Positions 26,429-35,098 are shown, numbered from the stretch's first letter. The stretch: 64,000 nt of DNA from Sphingobium sp. Leaf26 (GCF_001421665.1 NZ_LMKV01000002.1:1-64000); one strand, 5' to 3'. Notes: generated from the sequence alone by a model not told the origin. Translations and numbers: made by a program.

Positions 26429-27112
26429 TCAACCCGTCAGCTTCTCCAGCAGGGCCTTGGCCGCAGCCGTTTCGGCTTCCTGTTTCGATGCGCCGGTCGC
26501 GCTTGCCTCGCCCGCCCCCTTGATCGACACGGTGACCGTGAAGCGCAGGGCGTGCTGGGGGCCGGACCGGTCGGTCAGCGCATATTCTGGCGGTTTGCGC
26601 TTGTTGGCGGCGGCCCATTCCTGAAGATAGGATTTGGGATGGCGCGGGGCGCTGGTCTGGGTGTCGACCCGGTCGGCCCAGAGGCGGCGAACCAGGGTGC
26701 GCGCTTCTTCCAGCCCGCCTTCCAGATAGAGGGCGCCGATCAGCGCTTCCATGACGTCGCCCAGCACATTGTCGCTGTTGGTGGCGCCATCGTCACGGGC
26801 CTGTTTGCCCAGCACCAGATGCCTGGGCACGCCGGCGGCGCGTGCGACTTCGGCACAGGTTTCGCCCGATACCAGCGCGTTGAAGCGGCGGGACAGCTTG
26901 CCTTCGGGTTCGTCGGCAAAGCTTTCGAACAGCCATTCACCGATCAGCAGGCCGAGGATACGATCGCCCAGGAACTCCAGCCGTTCGTAATTGACGGCCT
27001 TGGCGCTGCCATGAGTCAGCGCCTGTTCGAAGGTCGCGGGATCTTTCGGCGCGCGGCCGATCAGATCCTTGAGCCAGGCAGGCGTGTCAGAGGCAGGAAC
27101 GGTCAGCTTCAA
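26429..27112 (-). CDS. rnc: Ribonuclease III
   Basis: RNase III cuts double-stranded RNA in rRNA processing and antisense regulation. The 227-residue protein has the signature NYERLEFLGDRILG near residue 41 and the second acidic motif GDVMEALIGALYLEGG. A C-terminal dsRNA-binding domain runs from about residue 155 (KSYLQEWAAANKRKPPEY). The start is TTG 27112, overlapping the lepB stop as TTGA, so the two are translationally coupled. It is followed by the GIY-YIG element and then era. Confidence 0.97.
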   Translation of the reverse strand: MKLTVPASDTPAWLKDLIGRAPKDPATFEQALTHGSAKAVNYERLEFLGDRILGLLIGEWLFESFADEPEGKLSRRFNALVSGETCAEVARAAGVPRHLVLGKQARDDGATNSDNVLGDVMEALIGALYLEGGLEEARTLVRRLWADRVDTQTSAPRHPKSYLQEWAAANKRKPPEYALTDRSGPQHALRFTVTVSIKGAGEASATGASKQEAETAAAKALLEKLTG

Positions 27113-27933
27113 AAGCCTTCCCCGATCCGGCTCCAGCGCGCGGCGGTGAACCAGGTCCAGGGCAGCAGCCAGTTGGCGCTGCCATCGGTCGAGAAGACCG
27201 AGATCACCGCCTTGCCCACCAGATTTTCTTCTGGGACGAGGCCGATGCCGCCGCCTTCGACCGCCGGGAAGCGGCTGTCGGCGCTGCGATCGCGATTGTC
27301 GCCCATCATGAACAGCTTGCCTTCGGGCACCAGCACCGCGTCGCGATCATCGGCCGCGCCATCGGGCAGCAGGTCGAGGACATTGTAGCTCTTGCCGCCG
27401 GGCAGCGTTTCGCGGAATTGCGGGTAACGGCACTGCCTGCCGCCGTCGGACGCGGCTTCCTCGAAATCCGGGCGATAGCAGGGGGAGGCCGCGCCTTCCT
27501 TCGCCGAAGCGTCGATCATGTTCTGCGTCACCGGGATGACGAGGTCGGCGACCTTCTGCTTCGGGATCGCCTGACCGTTCAGATAGACGGCTCCGCCGCG
27601 CACCGCGATCTGGTCACCGGGCAGGCCGATGACGCGCTTGATATAGTCGTTCTTCTGGTTCGGTGGCGCCTTGAACACCACCACGTCGCCACGCTCAGGC
27701 GTGGAGGCGAGGATACGGCCGGGGATCAGCGGAATGCTGAACGGCAGCGAATAGCGGGAATAGCCATAGGGCCATTTGGCCACCAGCAGATAGTCCCCGA
27801 TCAGCAGGCGCGGCTGCATGGATTCCGACGGAATGTTGAACGGCGAAATGATGAAGCTGCGCAGGATGAAGACGAACAGCCCGAGCTTGGCGAGAAACCA
27901 GAGGAAGTCCCGCGTTTCCGATTTGGCAGTCAT
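27109..27933 (-). CDS. lepB: Signal peptidase I
   Basis: LepB removes signal peptides from Sec and Tat exports at the periplasmic face. The 274-residue protein has an N-terminal membrane helix (residues 10-30). The catalytic serine is Ser38 (NIPSESMQP) and the catalytic lysine Lys99 (YIKRVIGLPGD); box E is MGDNRDRSADSR near the C-terminus. I start at ATG 27933 (MTAKSETRDF); a further 40 in-frame codons upstream look non-coding. It heads the lepB-rnc-era unit. The 175 bp to divergent pgi must contain both promoters. Confidence 0.96.
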   Translation of the reverse strand: MTAKSETRDFLWFLAKLGLFVFILRSFIISPFNIPSESMQPRLLIGDYLLVAKWPYGYSRYSLPFSIPLIPGRILASTPERGDVVVFKAPPNQKNDYIKRVIGLPGDQIAVRGGAVYLNGQAIPKQKVADLVIPVTQNMIDASAKEGAASPCYRPDFEEAASDGGRQCRYPQFRETLPGGKSYNVLDLLPDGAADDRDAVLVPEGKLFMMGDNRDRSADSRFPAVEGGGIGLVPEENLVGKAVISVFSTDGSANWLLPWTWFTAARWSRIGEGF

Positions 27934-28108
27934 GGAGTGTCGTCTGATCCCTTGAGAAGGCCCATAAAGCGGCCGTGGCGGCTTTTGGAGCCTGCGAAGG
28001 TGCGCGTCAAGCAGTCGTTGCCGATGCAAAACCCGCCGCTTTGGGCTAAGCATAGCGGGAATCGACCGGTGCAGCGTCGATATCGACCAACGTCATAGAG
28101 GATATTGC

Positions 28109-29626
28109 ATGACCAGCCCTGCACAGCCGAGTTCCTTGGCGTCCATCGCCGCGCTTCCGCAAGCAGACCTCAAGTCGATTTTCACGACCGATCCCGATCG
28201 CCTGTCCAAGCTGGTACTGAGCCAGGGGCCGATCCGGTTCGACTGGTCCAAGACCCATCTGACCGACGATGTGCTGGCAGGCTTCCTGACGCTGGCGCAG
28301 GAACAGGATTTTGCCGGCTGGCGCGATGCGCTGTTTTCAGGGCAGGCGGTCAACAACAGTGAAGGCCGTGCCGCCGAGCACCCCGCCGAACGGGGCGAGG
28401 GCAATGCCGACAGCGTCGCCCATGCCAAGATGCTGCACAACCGGATGCGCGGCCTGATCGATGCGATCGAGGCGGGCGCGCTGGGCGAGGTGCGCCATGT
28501 CCTGCATATCGGCATCGGCGGGTCGGCGCTTGGCCCCAAGCTGATCGTCGATGCGCTGGACGGCGATGGCGTGCGCTATGACGTGGCGATCGTGTCCAAT
28601 GTGGATGGCACGGCGCTGGAGCGGGCGCTGGAAGGGTTCGATCCGCACACGACTTTGATCGCGATCGCGTCGAAGACCTTCACCACCGGCGAGACGATGC
28701 TGAACGCGGCGAGCGCGATCAACTGGATGGTCGAGGCGGGCGTGGACGATCCCTATGGCAAGGTGATCGCGCTGACCGCCGCGCCGGAAAAGGCGATGGA
28801 ATGGGGCGTCGATGAAACCCGCATCCTGCCCTTTGCCGAAAGCGTGGGCGGACGCTATTCGCTTTGGTCCTCGATCGGCTTCCCGGCGGCGATGGCGCTG
28901 GGCTGGGATGCGTTCGAGAGCCTGCTGGAGGGCGCGGCGGCGATGGACCGCCATTTCCGCCTGTCCGCTCCGTCCGAGAATGCGCCGCTGATCGCGGCCT
29001 TTGTCGACCAATATTATGCGCGGGTGCTCGGTTGTCAGACGCGCGCGCTGTTCGCATATGACGAACGGCTGGCGCTGCTGCCCTCCTATCTCCAGCAACT
29101 GGAGATGGAGAGCAATGGCAAGAGCGTGACCCGCGACAACCAGCCGGTCGTTGGGCCGACCGCGCCGATCACCTGGGGCGGGGTGGGCACCGATGCGCAG
29201 CATGCGGTGTTCCAGTTGCTGCATCAGGGCACGGTGATTTCGCCGGTCGAGTTCATCGCCTCGATCGAGCCGGGTCATGTGCTGGACCCGGCCCATCATC
29301 GCGCGCTGCTGGTCAACTGCTTCGCGCAGGGCGCTGCTCTGCTGCGCGGCAAGGAGAATGCGGACGATCCGGCGCGGGCCTATCCCGGCAACCGGCCGTC
29401 GACCACGATCCTGCTGGACGATGTGACGCCCGAGGCGCTGGGCGCGCTGATCGCTTTCTACGAACATCGCACCTTCGCCAATGCAGTGCTGATGGGCATC
29501 AACCCCTTCGACCAGTTCGGCGTGGAACTGGGCAAGGAGATCGCCAAGTCGATCGAGGCCGATGGGCCTACGGGGTTCGACCCGTCGACCATGGCGCTGA
29601 TCGAGTTGGCGATGGGGGCAGAATAA
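28109..29626 (+). CDS. pgi: Glucose-6-phosphate isomerase
   Basis: PGI interconverts glucose-6-phosphate and fructose-6-phosphate. The 505-residue protein has the SIS fold with HIGIGGSALGPKLIVDAL near residue 132 and the PGI signature GGRYSLWSSIGFPAAMALG. The C-terminal block is GINPFDQFGVELGKEIA. AGAGGA lies about seven bases ahead of ATG 28109. The gene is monocistronic: a repeat pair and then gor follow. Sphingomonads commonly use the Entner-Doudoroff pathway, where PGI works in the gluconeogenic direction. Confidence 0.97.
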   Translation: MTSPAQPSSLASIAALPQADLKSIFTTDPDRLSKLVLSQGPIRFDWSKTHLTDDVLAGFLTLAQEQDFAGWRDALFSGQAVNNSEGRAAEHPAERGEGNADSVAHAKMLHNRMRGLIDAIEAGALGEVRHVLHIGIGGSALGPKLIVDALDGDGVRYDVAIVSNVDGTALERALEGFDPHTTLIAIASKTFTTGETMLNAASAINWMVEAGVDDPYGKVIALTAAPEKAMEWGVDETRILPFAESVGGRYSLWSSIGFPAAMALGWDAFESLLEGAAAMDRHFRLSAPSENAPLIAAFVDQYYARVLGCQTRALFAYDERLALLPSYLQQLEMESNGKSVTRDNQPVVGPTAPITWGGVGTDAQHAVFQLLHQGTVISPVEFIASIEPGHVLDPAHHRALLVNCFAQGAALLRGKENADDPARAYPGNRPSTTILLDDVTPEALGALIAFYEHRTFANAVLMGINPFDQFGVELGKEIAKSIEADGPTGFDPSTMALIELAMGAE

Positions 29627-29634
29627 ACACACAA

Positions 29635-29707
29635 CCGTTCGTTTCGAGCGAAGTCGAGAAGCGCTGGTGCAGCGCTTCCGCTTCTCGACACGCTCGAAGC
29701 GAACGGA
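29635..29707. repeat. Short inverted pair of the CCGTTCG repeat (CTTC/GAAG variant)
   Basis: Left arm CCGTTCGTTTCGAGCG... and an inverted right arm ending ...CGAAGCGAACGG are separated by only about 15 bases; there is no gene inside. Each arm has its own TTTC/CTTC-GAAG stem. It lies directly behind the pgi stop and can fold in the pgi mRNA. Confidence 0.8.
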
Positions 29708-29826
29708 GGTGGTTTGGGTACCAGCAACAATATTCCCATTTGTAACTCCGTCCCCCAGCCGCCATATCCGCCCCCAAGTTTGATGGCGCAGCGCCCTGTA
29801 TGCGACGCGCCGAGCGGAGACCTGGC

Positions 29827-31173
29827 ATGAGCGAGTTTGATTTCGACCTTTTCGTCATCGGTGCAGGATCGGGCGGCGTGCGCGCCTCCCGCGTCGCGGC
29901 GGCGCATGGCGCGAAGGTGGCCGTGGCCGAGGAGTTTCGGGTCGGCGGCACCTGCGTCATTCGCGGCTGCGTGCCCAAGAAGCTGCTCATCTATGGCGCG
30001 CATTTCGCCGAGGACCTGAAGGATGCACGCCGGTTCGGCTGGAAGGTGCCGGAATGCGGTTTTGAATGGACGACGTTGCGCGACAATGTGCTGGGCGAGG
30101 TCGACCGGCTGGAAGGGCTGTATGGCAATACGCTCGACAGTCACAAGGTCGAGGTGATCCGCGAGCGCGCGACCATCACCGGACCGCATGGCGTCAAGCT
30201 GGCGAGCGGGCGCGAGGTGACGGCCAAGGTGATCCTGGTCGCGACCGGCGCCTGGCCGATCGTGCCGGAGGTGGAGGGCGCCGAACATGGCATCACCAGC
30301 AACGAGGTGTTCCATCTGGACGAATGCCCCAGGCGGATCGTGATCGTCGGCGGCGGTTATATCGCCAATGAATTTGCCGGCATCTTCCACCAGTTCGGCA
30401 GCCATGTGACGATGGTCAATCGGGGCAGCGACCTGCTGCGCGGTTATGACGCGCAGATCCGCGACCGGCTGCTCCAGATCAGCATGACCAAGGGGATCAA
30501 TTTCCGCTTCAATGCGAAGATGGACCGGATCGAAAAGAATGACGACGGCACGCTGTGCGTCCATTTCAAGGATGGTGATCCGGTCGCGGCGGACGTGGTG
30601 TTGTTCGCCACCGGGCGCAAGCCGCATGTCGACGGGCTGGGTCTGGAGACGGCCGGGGTGGACCTGACCGACAAGGGCGCGATCAAGGTCGACGATTATA
30701 GCCAGACCAGTTGCGAAAGCATCTATGCGGTGGGCGATGTCACCGACCGGCTGCAACTGACGCCGGTGGCGATCCGCGAAGGGCACGCCTTTGCCGACAC
30801 GGTGTTCGGCAACAACAAGCGCAAGGTCGACTATGGCTCCGTGCCTTCCGCCGTGTTCAGCCATCCGCCGCTGGCCGGGGTCGGCCTGACCGAGGCGGAC
30901 GCCAAGAATAAATATGGCACGGTGAAGGTCTACACCTCCGACTTCCGGCCGATGAAGAATGTGCTGGCGGGGCGCGAGGAACGGGCGCTCTACAAGATGG
31001 TGGTGGATGCGACGACCGACAGGGTGGTCGGGCTGCACATGATCGGGCCGGATGCGCCGGAGATATTGCAGGCCGCCGCGATCGCGGTGAAGGCGGGACT
31101 GACCAAGCAGGATTTCGACGACACCATCGCGCTGCATCCCAGCATGGCGGAAGAACTGGTGCTGCTGAAATGA
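29827..31173 (+). CDS. gor: Glutathione-disulfide reductase
   Basis: Gor reduces oxidised glutathione with NADPH. The 448-residue protein has an FAD-binding GAGSGGVRASR loop, the redox disulfide Cys43-Cys48 (GTCVIRGCVPKK), the NAD(P) loop IVGGGYIANEFAG with downstream NRGSDLLRG, and FAD motif SIYAVGDVTD. The C-terminal HPSMAEELVLLK carries the active-site histidine block. ATG 29827 (MSEFDFDLF) is preceded by GGAG. The spacing to pgi (200 bp, containing a repeat) suggests an independent promoter. Confidence 0.95.
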   Translation: MSEFDFDLFVIGAGSGGVRASRVAAAHGAKVAVAEEFRVGGTCVIRGCVPKKLLIYGAHFAEDLKDARRFGWKVPECGFEWTTLRDNVLGEVDRLEGLYGNTLDSHKVEVIRERATITGPHGVKLASGREVTAKVILVATGAWPIVPEVEGAEHGITSNEVFHLDECPRRIVIVGGGYIANEFAGIFHQFGSHVTMVNRGSDLLRGYDAQIRDRLLQISMTKGINFRFNAKMDRIEKNDDGTLCVHFKDGDPVAADVVLFATGRKPHVDGLGLETAGVDLTDKGAIKVDDYSQTSCESIYAVGDVTDRLQLTPVAIREGHAFADTVFGNNKRKVDYGSVPSAVFSHPPLAGVGLTEADAKNKYGTVKVYTSDFRPMKNVLAGREERALYKMVVDATTDRVVGLHMIGPDAPEILQAAAIAVKAGLTKQDFDDTIALHPSMAEELVLLK

Positions 31174-31179
31174 CGTGAT

Positions 31180-31296
31180 CCTCCCTGGCACGGGAGGTGG
31201 CTGGCCGTAGGGTGGGCTGAGGGGGGTGTGCCGTGGGGCAGTTCCCCCCTCCACCTATCGCTACGCGATCGGTTCCCCTCCCCGTGCCGGGGAGGA
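31180..31296. repeat. CCTCCC/GGGAGG inverted repeat
   Basis: A hairpin (CCTCCCTGGCACGGGAGG) at the left end and another (CCCCTCCCCGTGCCGGGGAGG) at the right lie between gor and the 2OG dioxygenase gene. The right hairpin encodes the last residues of the dioxygenase. Relatives occur at 38886, 45178, 53504 and 54947. Confidence 0.75.
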
Positions 31297-31995
31297 AAAG
31301 GTCACCACCAGTGCGTCGCGCCAGGCGGGCGCGGCGGGATCGACGGGGTGGATTTCCGTCACGCCGTGCAGGATGCGGTGATCGTCGATCAGCATCGTGT
31401 CGGCGGGGTCGGTCAGGGTGAATTCGCCCAGCGCCGTGCCGTCGGGTGCGCCGATCCGGGTGACGCCTTCGCGGACATTGCGGCGTTCGACCAGCATCAC
31501 CAGCACATGATCGACGCCGTCGCGGTGCATGCCTTCGGGCGTGGGGCGGCCGTTTTCGTCCGGTTTTGCCTCGATCCGGAACTGGTGCATTTCGACATGC
31601 CACCGGCCTCTGGCGGCGGGATCGAAGCTGTCGGCGCAGAAGGCGAAGATCGACCGGAGGGCCGGATTGGCGACCGTGGCGTCCTCCACCGGATCGAACC
31701 AGCGCTGCACATCGCCGTTCAGCGGGTTATAGTCGCGGCTCTGATAATGGGGCTGGTGCGGCTTGCGGGTGAAGCGACCCTGTTCCAGCGCGAAGGCGGC
31801 GTGGCGGCGGCGGCGGTAGCGGCCGCCATCGGCCATGTAGAGATCGGGGCCGAGATCGTTCCAGCTTTGCGCGAAGGCCGCCCAGTCGGGTTCGGCTATG
31901 TCCAGCCGGTCGAACATCGCCGCGCCGGACAGGCGGGCATAGCCGTCCGTCAGCAGGGCATCTTCGATCGGGGATAGGCTGTCCGTGTCGCTCAT
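31261..31995 (-). CDS. 2-oxoglutarate/Fe(II)-dependent dioxygenase (PF10014 type)
   Basis: A 244-residue protein of the 2OG-Fe dioxygenase family whose characterised members hydroxylate free amino acids such as isoleucine. The iron triad is seen as HRDG (His-x-Asp, in PEGMHRDGVDH) and a later His in DDHRILHGVTEI; an arginine in AWRDALVVTF would hold 2-oxoglutarate. AGAGGA lies seven bases before ATG 31995, preferred over ATG 32001. The C-terminal SSPARGGEPIA is encoded by an intergenic repeat, so the natural end may have been overwritten. The substrate is unknown. Confidence 0.85.
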   Translation of the reverse strand: MSDTDSLSPIEDALLTDGYARLSGAAMFDRLDIAEPDWAAFAQSWNDLGPDLYMADGGRYRRRRHAAFALEQGRFTRKPHQPHYQSRDYNPLNGDVQRWFDPVEDATVANPALRSIFAFCADSFDPAARGRWHVEMHQFRIEAKPDENGRPTPEGMHRDGVDHVLVMLVERRNVREGVTRIGAPDGTALGEFTLTDPADTMLIDDHRILHGVTEIHPVDPAAPAWRDALVVTFSSPARGGEPIA

Positions 31996-32069
31996 CGTCA
32001 TTCCTCTAGTGGAGGGTGGAGACGAGCGACAGGGCCAGTTTCCGCAGGGTGGGTTGTTGGCACTTCGAC

Positions 32070-32190
32070 CCCGTTCGTCCTGAGTAGCCATTGAGCGAAG
32101 TCGAAATGGCGTATCGAAGAATTACGCGCCGCGCCTGATGCTTCGATATGGGTCTTCGACTTCGCTCAGACCCTACTCAGCACGAACGGA
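32070..32190. repeat. Inverted pair of the CCGTTCG repeat (long-arm variant)
   Basis: The left arm CCGTTCGTCCTGAGTAG... and inverted right arm ...CTCAGCACGAACGG are each about 40 bases. Internal stems differ but pair within each arm (CCAT/ATGG on the left, GGGTC/GACCC on the right). A second nested inverted match (TATCGAAG/CTTCGATA) lies in the 40-base spacer. It fills the gap between the dioxygenase and SDR genes. Confidence 0.8.
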
Positions 32191-32204
32191 TGAGTGGGAC
32201 GGGC

Positions 32205-32984
32205 TTACGCGATCGTGGGCACCATGCCGCCTTCGACCCGCACGGCTGCGCCGTTGGTGGCTGCGGCGAGGGGGCTGGCGAGATAGGCGACCATGGCGCC
32301 GACCTCGTCCGCTTCGATCAGCCGCTTGATGAGCGAGAGCGGGCGCAATTTGGTGAAGAACTCGGCTTCGCGATCGGCTTCGGGTGCGTCCTTGTTGTCG
32401 ACCACGGAGCGGATGAAGTCGACGATCCCTTCCGAACGGGTCGGGCCGGGGAGGACGGAATTGACCGTGACGCCGGTGCCGCGCGTATGTTCGGCAAGGC
32501 CGCGCGAGATGGACAGCTGGGCCGATTTGGTCATGCCGTAATGGATCATTTCGGCGGGTGGCAGCAGGCCGCTTTCGCTGGCGATGAAGATCACCCGGCC
32601 CCAGTTGTTGGCAAGCATCTTAGGGAAATAATGGCGGGAAAGGCGCGCGCCGCTCACCACATTGACCTCGAACAGATGGTGCCAGTCCTCGTCGCTGATG
32701 TCGGCAAAGTCCTTGGCTTCGTAGATGCCGAGGTTGTTGACAAGGATGTCGGTCGAAGGAACGGCGGCGATCAGGGCGGCGGCGCCGTCCGCCGTGGCGG
32801 GATCGGCAAGGACGGCGTTGACGGGCAGGCCGATTTCGGCAGCGGCAGCGTCCAGCTTCGCCTGGCTGCGGCCGGTGATGGTGACGGTGACGCCTTCCTG
32901 CGCGAGGCGTTTGGCGATAGCGAGGCCGATGCCGGCGGTCGATCCGGTGACGATGGCGCTCTTGCCGGTGAGTTTCAGGTCCAT
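32205..32984 (-). CDS. Short-chain dehydrogenase/reductase
   Basis: A 259-residue classical SDR: the NAD(P) loop is SAIVTGSTAGIGLAIA, the structural NNLG motif is LVNNLGIYE, and the catalytic Ser-Tyr-Lys set is in ASESG and YGMTKSA. The substrate is unknown. I start at ATG 32984 (MDLKLTGK), with AAGGGG upstream; the longer frame runs into the divergent promoter. It is divergent from a LysR regulator, the usual layout for a target of that regulator. Confidence 0.9.
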   Translation of the reverse strand: MDLKLTGKSAIVTGSTAGIGLAIAKRLAQEGVTVTITGRSQAKLDAAAAEIGLPVNAVLADPATADGAAALIAAVPSTDILVNNLGIYEAKDFADISDEDWHHLFEVNVVSGARLSRHYFPKMLANNWGRVIFIASESGLLPPAEMIHYGMTKSAQLSISRGLAEHTRGTGVTVNSVLPGPTRSEGIVDFIRSVVDNKDAPEADREAEFFTKLRPLSLIKRLIEADEVGAMVAYLASPLAAATNGAAVRVEGGMVPTIA

Positions 32985-33064
32985 GGGCTTTTCCCCTTCG
33001 AGTTGAGACAGCGAGTTGGACAGGTAAATAGATATTTGCTTAGTGATGATTAGATGGAATGACA

Positions 33065-33079
33065 TCACTTCAGAAGTGA
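33065..33079. promoter_or_regulatory. Perfect 15-bp palindrome before the LysR gene
   Basis: TCACTTCAGAAGTGA is a perfect palindrome around one central base, ending nine bases before the LysR start. It lies in the 104-bp divergent region shared with the SDR gene and could be an operator for autoregulation. It departs from the typical T-N11-A LysR box. Confidence 0.45.
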
Positions 33080-33088
33080 ATTGAAATC

Positions 33089-33985
33089 ATGGATAACCGG
33101 TTCGGCGACGTCGAGAATTTCCTGATGGTGGCGGACGCGGGCAGTTTTGCCGCCGCCGCCAAGGCTTTGCGCCTGACCCCGTCGGCGGTGAGCCGATCGA
33201 TCACGCGGCTGGAGCAGAGGCTGGGCGTGGTGCTGGTGCGGCGGACGACACGGTCGCTGGCGCTGACGCGGGAAGGACAGGCCTATCATGACCGGATGAT
33301 CGCGATCCTGGGCGACATGTATGAGGCCGAAAACAGCCTGCGCACCGAGGGGCAGGGGCCGCGCGGGTTGTTGCGGATCAATGCCTCCCCCTCCTTCGGC
33401 ATGGAGTATCTGATCCCGATCCTGCCGCAGTTCGGGGTGCGCTATCCGGCGGTGACCGTGGACCTGACGCTGACCGACGCTGTCGTGGACCTGGTCGAGG
33501 AGCGGGCGGACATCGCCATCCGCATCGGGCCGTTGCGCGACACCAGCCTGCGCGCCAAGAAGCTGGGGCATAGCAGGATGCTGCTGGTGGCCAGCCCCGA
33601 TTATCTGGCGCGGCGGGGGACGCCCATGACGCCCGACGATCTGGAAGCGCATGACTGCCTGCGCTTCAGCTTCCGTCGGTCGGTCGATAGCTGGCCGTTC
33701 CGCGTGAAGGGCAAGCATGTGCAGCGGCCGGTGCCGGGACGCTTCTTCGGCAATTCAGGCGAGGTGGTGCGGCAGATGGCGGTCGCGGGCGCGGGCATTG
33801 CGCGGCACGGCCGGTTCCATGTCGCGCGCGACCTGCGCGAAGGGCGGCTGGTGGAGGTGCTGGCGGAATATAATGCCGGCGACGGGGAGGATATTCACGC
33901 CCTTTATGCGGCGGAGGACCGGGCAGCGGCGCGGGTGCGGGCGTTTCTGGATTTTCTGGACGAGGCGATGGTGGTGGAGGGGTGA
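33089..33985 (+). CDS. LysR-family transcriptional regulator
   Basis: A 298-residue LTTR. The N-terminal winged helix is plain: FLMVADAGSFAAAAKALRLT PSAVSRSITRLEQRLGV (residues 8-45), followed by a linker helix and an effector-binding domain from about residue 90 (LLRINASPSFGMEYLIPIL, DIAIRIGPLRDTSL). It resembles the group that controls nearby SDR or quinone-reductase genes. The inducer is unknown. It is divergent from the SDR gene and followed by a long hairpin terminator. Confidence 0.93.
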   Translation: MDNRFGDVENFLMVADAGSFAAAAKALRLTPSAVSRSITRLEQRLGVVLVRRTTRSLALTREGQAYHDRMIAILGDMYEAENSLRTEGQGPRGLLRINASPSFGMEYLIPILPQFGVRYPAVTVDLTLTDAVVDLVEERADIAIRIGPLRDTSLRAKKLGHSRMLLVASPDYLARRGTPMTPDDLEAHDCLRFSFRRSVDSWPFRVKGKHVQRPVPGRFFGNSGEVVRQMAVAGAGIARHGRFHVARDLREGRLVEVLAEYNAGDGEDIHALYAAEDRAAARVRAFLDFLDEAMVVEG

Positions 33986-33989
33986 AGAC

Positions 33990-34037
33990 GCCTCTCCATA
34001 GCAAAGGGCTATGGAGAGGCATGATAATCATTTTTTG
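33990..34037 (+). terminator. Hairpin terminator after the LysR gene
   Basis: A 13-bp perfect stem GCCTCTCCATAGC / GCTATGGAGAGGC with a five-base loop ends at 34020. A run of six T lies 11 bases later at 34032, with a small ATGAT-A-ATCAT palindrome between. The T-run is displaced but the stem is strong. Confidence 0.65.
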
Positions 34038-34094
34038 CCGCATGAATCCGTCTCGGCATGACGCCTATGCTTGATTTCCAAATCTGGATATATA

Positions 34095-34108
34095 AGAATA
34101 TATATTCT
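34095..34108 (+). promoter_or_regulatory. AT-rich palindrome in the leader of the nucleoside-hydrolase-like gene
   Basis: AGAATATATATTCT is a perfect 14-bp palindrome in an unusually AT-rich stretch (34077-34114) directly ahead of the AGAGGGG ribosome site. It may be an operator or part of the -10 region. Confidence 0.4.
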
Positions 34109-34126
34109 AGTATAGAGGGGAATGGC

Positions 34127-35098
34127 ATGTTGACGCGCCGTCAGTTCGGGAAAGCACTGAGCGGATCTATAGCCTTGCTGTCCGGCCCTGCATGGGCGGC
34201 ACCCTTCCGTACCATACCGCAGCGCGCTTCCGCTCGGGTCATCGTGGACAATGATTTTTCGGGCGACCCGGACGGGCTGGTGGCGCTGGCCCATCAGTTG
34301 CTGACGCCTAAGACGCGCACGGTGCTGTGTACGTCTTCGGCGCTGGACCGCAAGCTGGTCGGCAGCGTGCCGCCGGATCGGTCTGCTGTGGTTGGCAAGG
34401 GTATCGCGCTGGACCTGATCCGTCGCGCGAAGCTGGCCGATGCGCCGCCGGTCGAGGCCGGGTCCGAAAATCTCAATCTGGTTGCTCCCGAAGCCAGCGC
34501 GGCGGCCAAGGCGATCGTGGCGGAGGCGATGCGCGACGACAAGCTGCCGCTCTACATCACATGCGGCGGGCCGCTGACCAACGTCGCGGCGGCGATCTGT
34601 CTGAAACCGGAGATTGCGCAGCGGATGACGCTGATCTGGATCGGCGGCGGGCGCTATCCGCAGGGCGGGTGGGAATATAATCTGTCGGCCGATCTAGCGG
34701 CGGCGCGGATCGTGATCGAGCAATCGGCGATCCCGATCTGGCAGATACCGCAGAACGCCTATCGCCAGATGCAGTTTTCCGTGGCGGAATTGCAGGACCA
34801 GATGCGGCCCATTTCGGATTTCGGCGCGTGGCTGTACGACAAGTTCACGACACCACCCGCCTTTGTCGATGTCGGCGGCAGTTGGCCGCTGGGGGACAGT
34901 CCGACCGTGTTGTTGAGCGCGATTTCCGGCGAAAGCAGCCAATATGTCGATCGGCCGGCGCTGCGGATCAAGCCGGACGGTAGCTATGGCGATCCGGTCG
35001 GCAATGGCCGGATGATGCGCGTCTATGAAGTGCTGGACGCCCGTCTGACCTTCGAGGATTTCCTGTCGCTGATGCGGATGCACGCAGCGAAGAGGTGA
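34127..35098 (+). CDS. Tat-exported inosine/uridine nucleoside hydrolase-like protein
   Basis: A 323-residue protein with a twin-arginine signal (MLTRRQFGKALSGSIALLSGPAWA) and a nucleoside hydrolase fold. The N-terminal Ca-binding aspartate loop reads IVDNDFSGDPDGLVAL; typical enzymes have DTDPGxDDAxA, so one or more metal ligands are shifted or replaced. The GGPLTNVAAAI block is well kept. AGAGGGG lies six bases before ATG 34127. It probably hydrolyses ribosides in the periplasm, but the altered loop makes the substrate, or even activity, uncertain. It stands alone between the LysR terminator and a solo repeat. Confidence 0.82.
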   Translation: MLTRRQFGKALSGSIALLSGPAWAAPFRTIPQRASARVIVDNDFSGDPDGLVALAHQLLTPKTRTVLCTSSALDRKLVGSVPPDRSAVVGKGIALDLIRRAKLADAPPVEAGSENLNLVAPEASAAAKAIVAEAMRDDKLPLYITCGGPLTNVAAAICLKPEIAQRMTLIWIGGGRYPQGGWEYNLSADLAAARIVIEQSAIPIWQIPQNAYRQMQFSVAELQDQMRPISDFGAWLYDKFTTPPAFVDVGGSWPLGDSPTVLLSAISGESSQYVDRPALRIKPDGSYGDPVGNGRMMRVYEVLDARLTFEDFLSLMRMHAAKR

